From: Parendozoicomonas verongulae
GTDB lineage: Bacteria > Pseudomonadota > Gammaproteobacteria > Pseudomonadales > Endozoicomonadaceae
DNA: 48,668 nt
Assembly: GCF_009711465.1 (NCBI RefSeq)
Contig: NZ_SMME01000849.1
Location: 1-48,668 of the forward strand
Direction of reading: 5' to 3'
In this document: positions 48,667 to 48,668 of the stretch, in pieces
How positions within the stretch are numbered: the stretch's first letter is position 1
Layout of the letters: each line of letters starts with the position of its first letter
The notes under the pieces: generated by a model
Databases searched by the model: none
What the model was told of the DNA's origin: nothing
Seen by the model: the letters and a program-made list of their open reading frames with translations, nothing else
Position numbers and translations under genes: made by a program

Positions 48667-48668
48667 GT

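Overview
The window reads as chromosome of a marine gammaproteobacterium. The ribosomal proteins, transhydrogenase, BioBFHCD, SrkA, SelO and MscK-type proteins all look like Oceanospirillales/Pseudomonadales types. The chitin-active LPMO, the Fic protein, the large orphan effector-like protein and the secreted adhesion-type proteins would fit an animal-associated lineage such as Endozoicomonadaceae. That placement is inference from protein style; no 16S gene is present. Base composition is roughly balanced, with AT-richer islands around 5.7-6.3 kb, 23.2-24.3 kb and 34-35.3 kb.

Layout: 0-1 kb carries an IS4-family transposase remnant and a small XRE regulator. 1.1-5.6 kb has a secreted lytic polysaccharide monooxygenase and the pntAB transhydrogenase operon. 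5.7-8.8 kb has an orphan exported protein, a type IV pilin, an RlmI-like methyltransferase and small hypotheticals. 9-11.4 kb encodes a hybrid histidine kinase. 11.8-17.8 kb has two paralogous 593-597 aa acyl-CoA dehydrogenases, each behind a promoter covered by a PsrA-like operator. They flank a PagL-like lipid A deacylase, a DUF2288 protein and an AroQ-gamma-like chorismate mutase. 18-23 kb is the biotin operon bioBFHCD plus a cysteine-rich lipoprotein, behind a BirA-like operator. 23.2-28.5 kb has a vWA protein, comF, a marR-MATE operon, a second pilin and srkA. 28.6-33.9 kb has mscK, a small partner protein and selO. 34-40.3 kb is accessory in style: Fic with a phased operator array, LysR plus a divergent SDR, an orphan 572 aa protein and an MHS-type transporter. 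40.2-44.6 kb has dnaB interrupted by a 500-residue intein, then rpsF-rpsR-rplI. 44.8-48.3 kb has an REC-EAL phosphodiesterase, a polyamine-type binding protein, a cytochrome c5 and tRNA-Arg(CCG). The tRNA is followed by a possible integration boundary.

Genes that work together: pntA/pntB form one membrane enzyme. bioC and bioH make the pimeloyl moiety and bioF, bioD and bioB complete biotin, but bioA is not in the cluster. marR probably represses the MATE exporter. The two dehydrogenases probably share one fatty-acid-responsive regulator. SelO and Fic are two unrelated AMP-transferases encoded tail to tail.

The strongest points for a second look are the intein with an inserted helix-turn-helix, the four-copy 24-bp palindrome array before fic (30/40/30-bp spacing) with a six-codon minicistron, and the shared PsrA-like operators. 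The hairpin abutting the pagL start, the SDR lacking its catalytic Tyr and the chorismate mutase-like protein without a signal peptide also stand out. No CRISPR array, rRNA or complete insertion sequence was seen.
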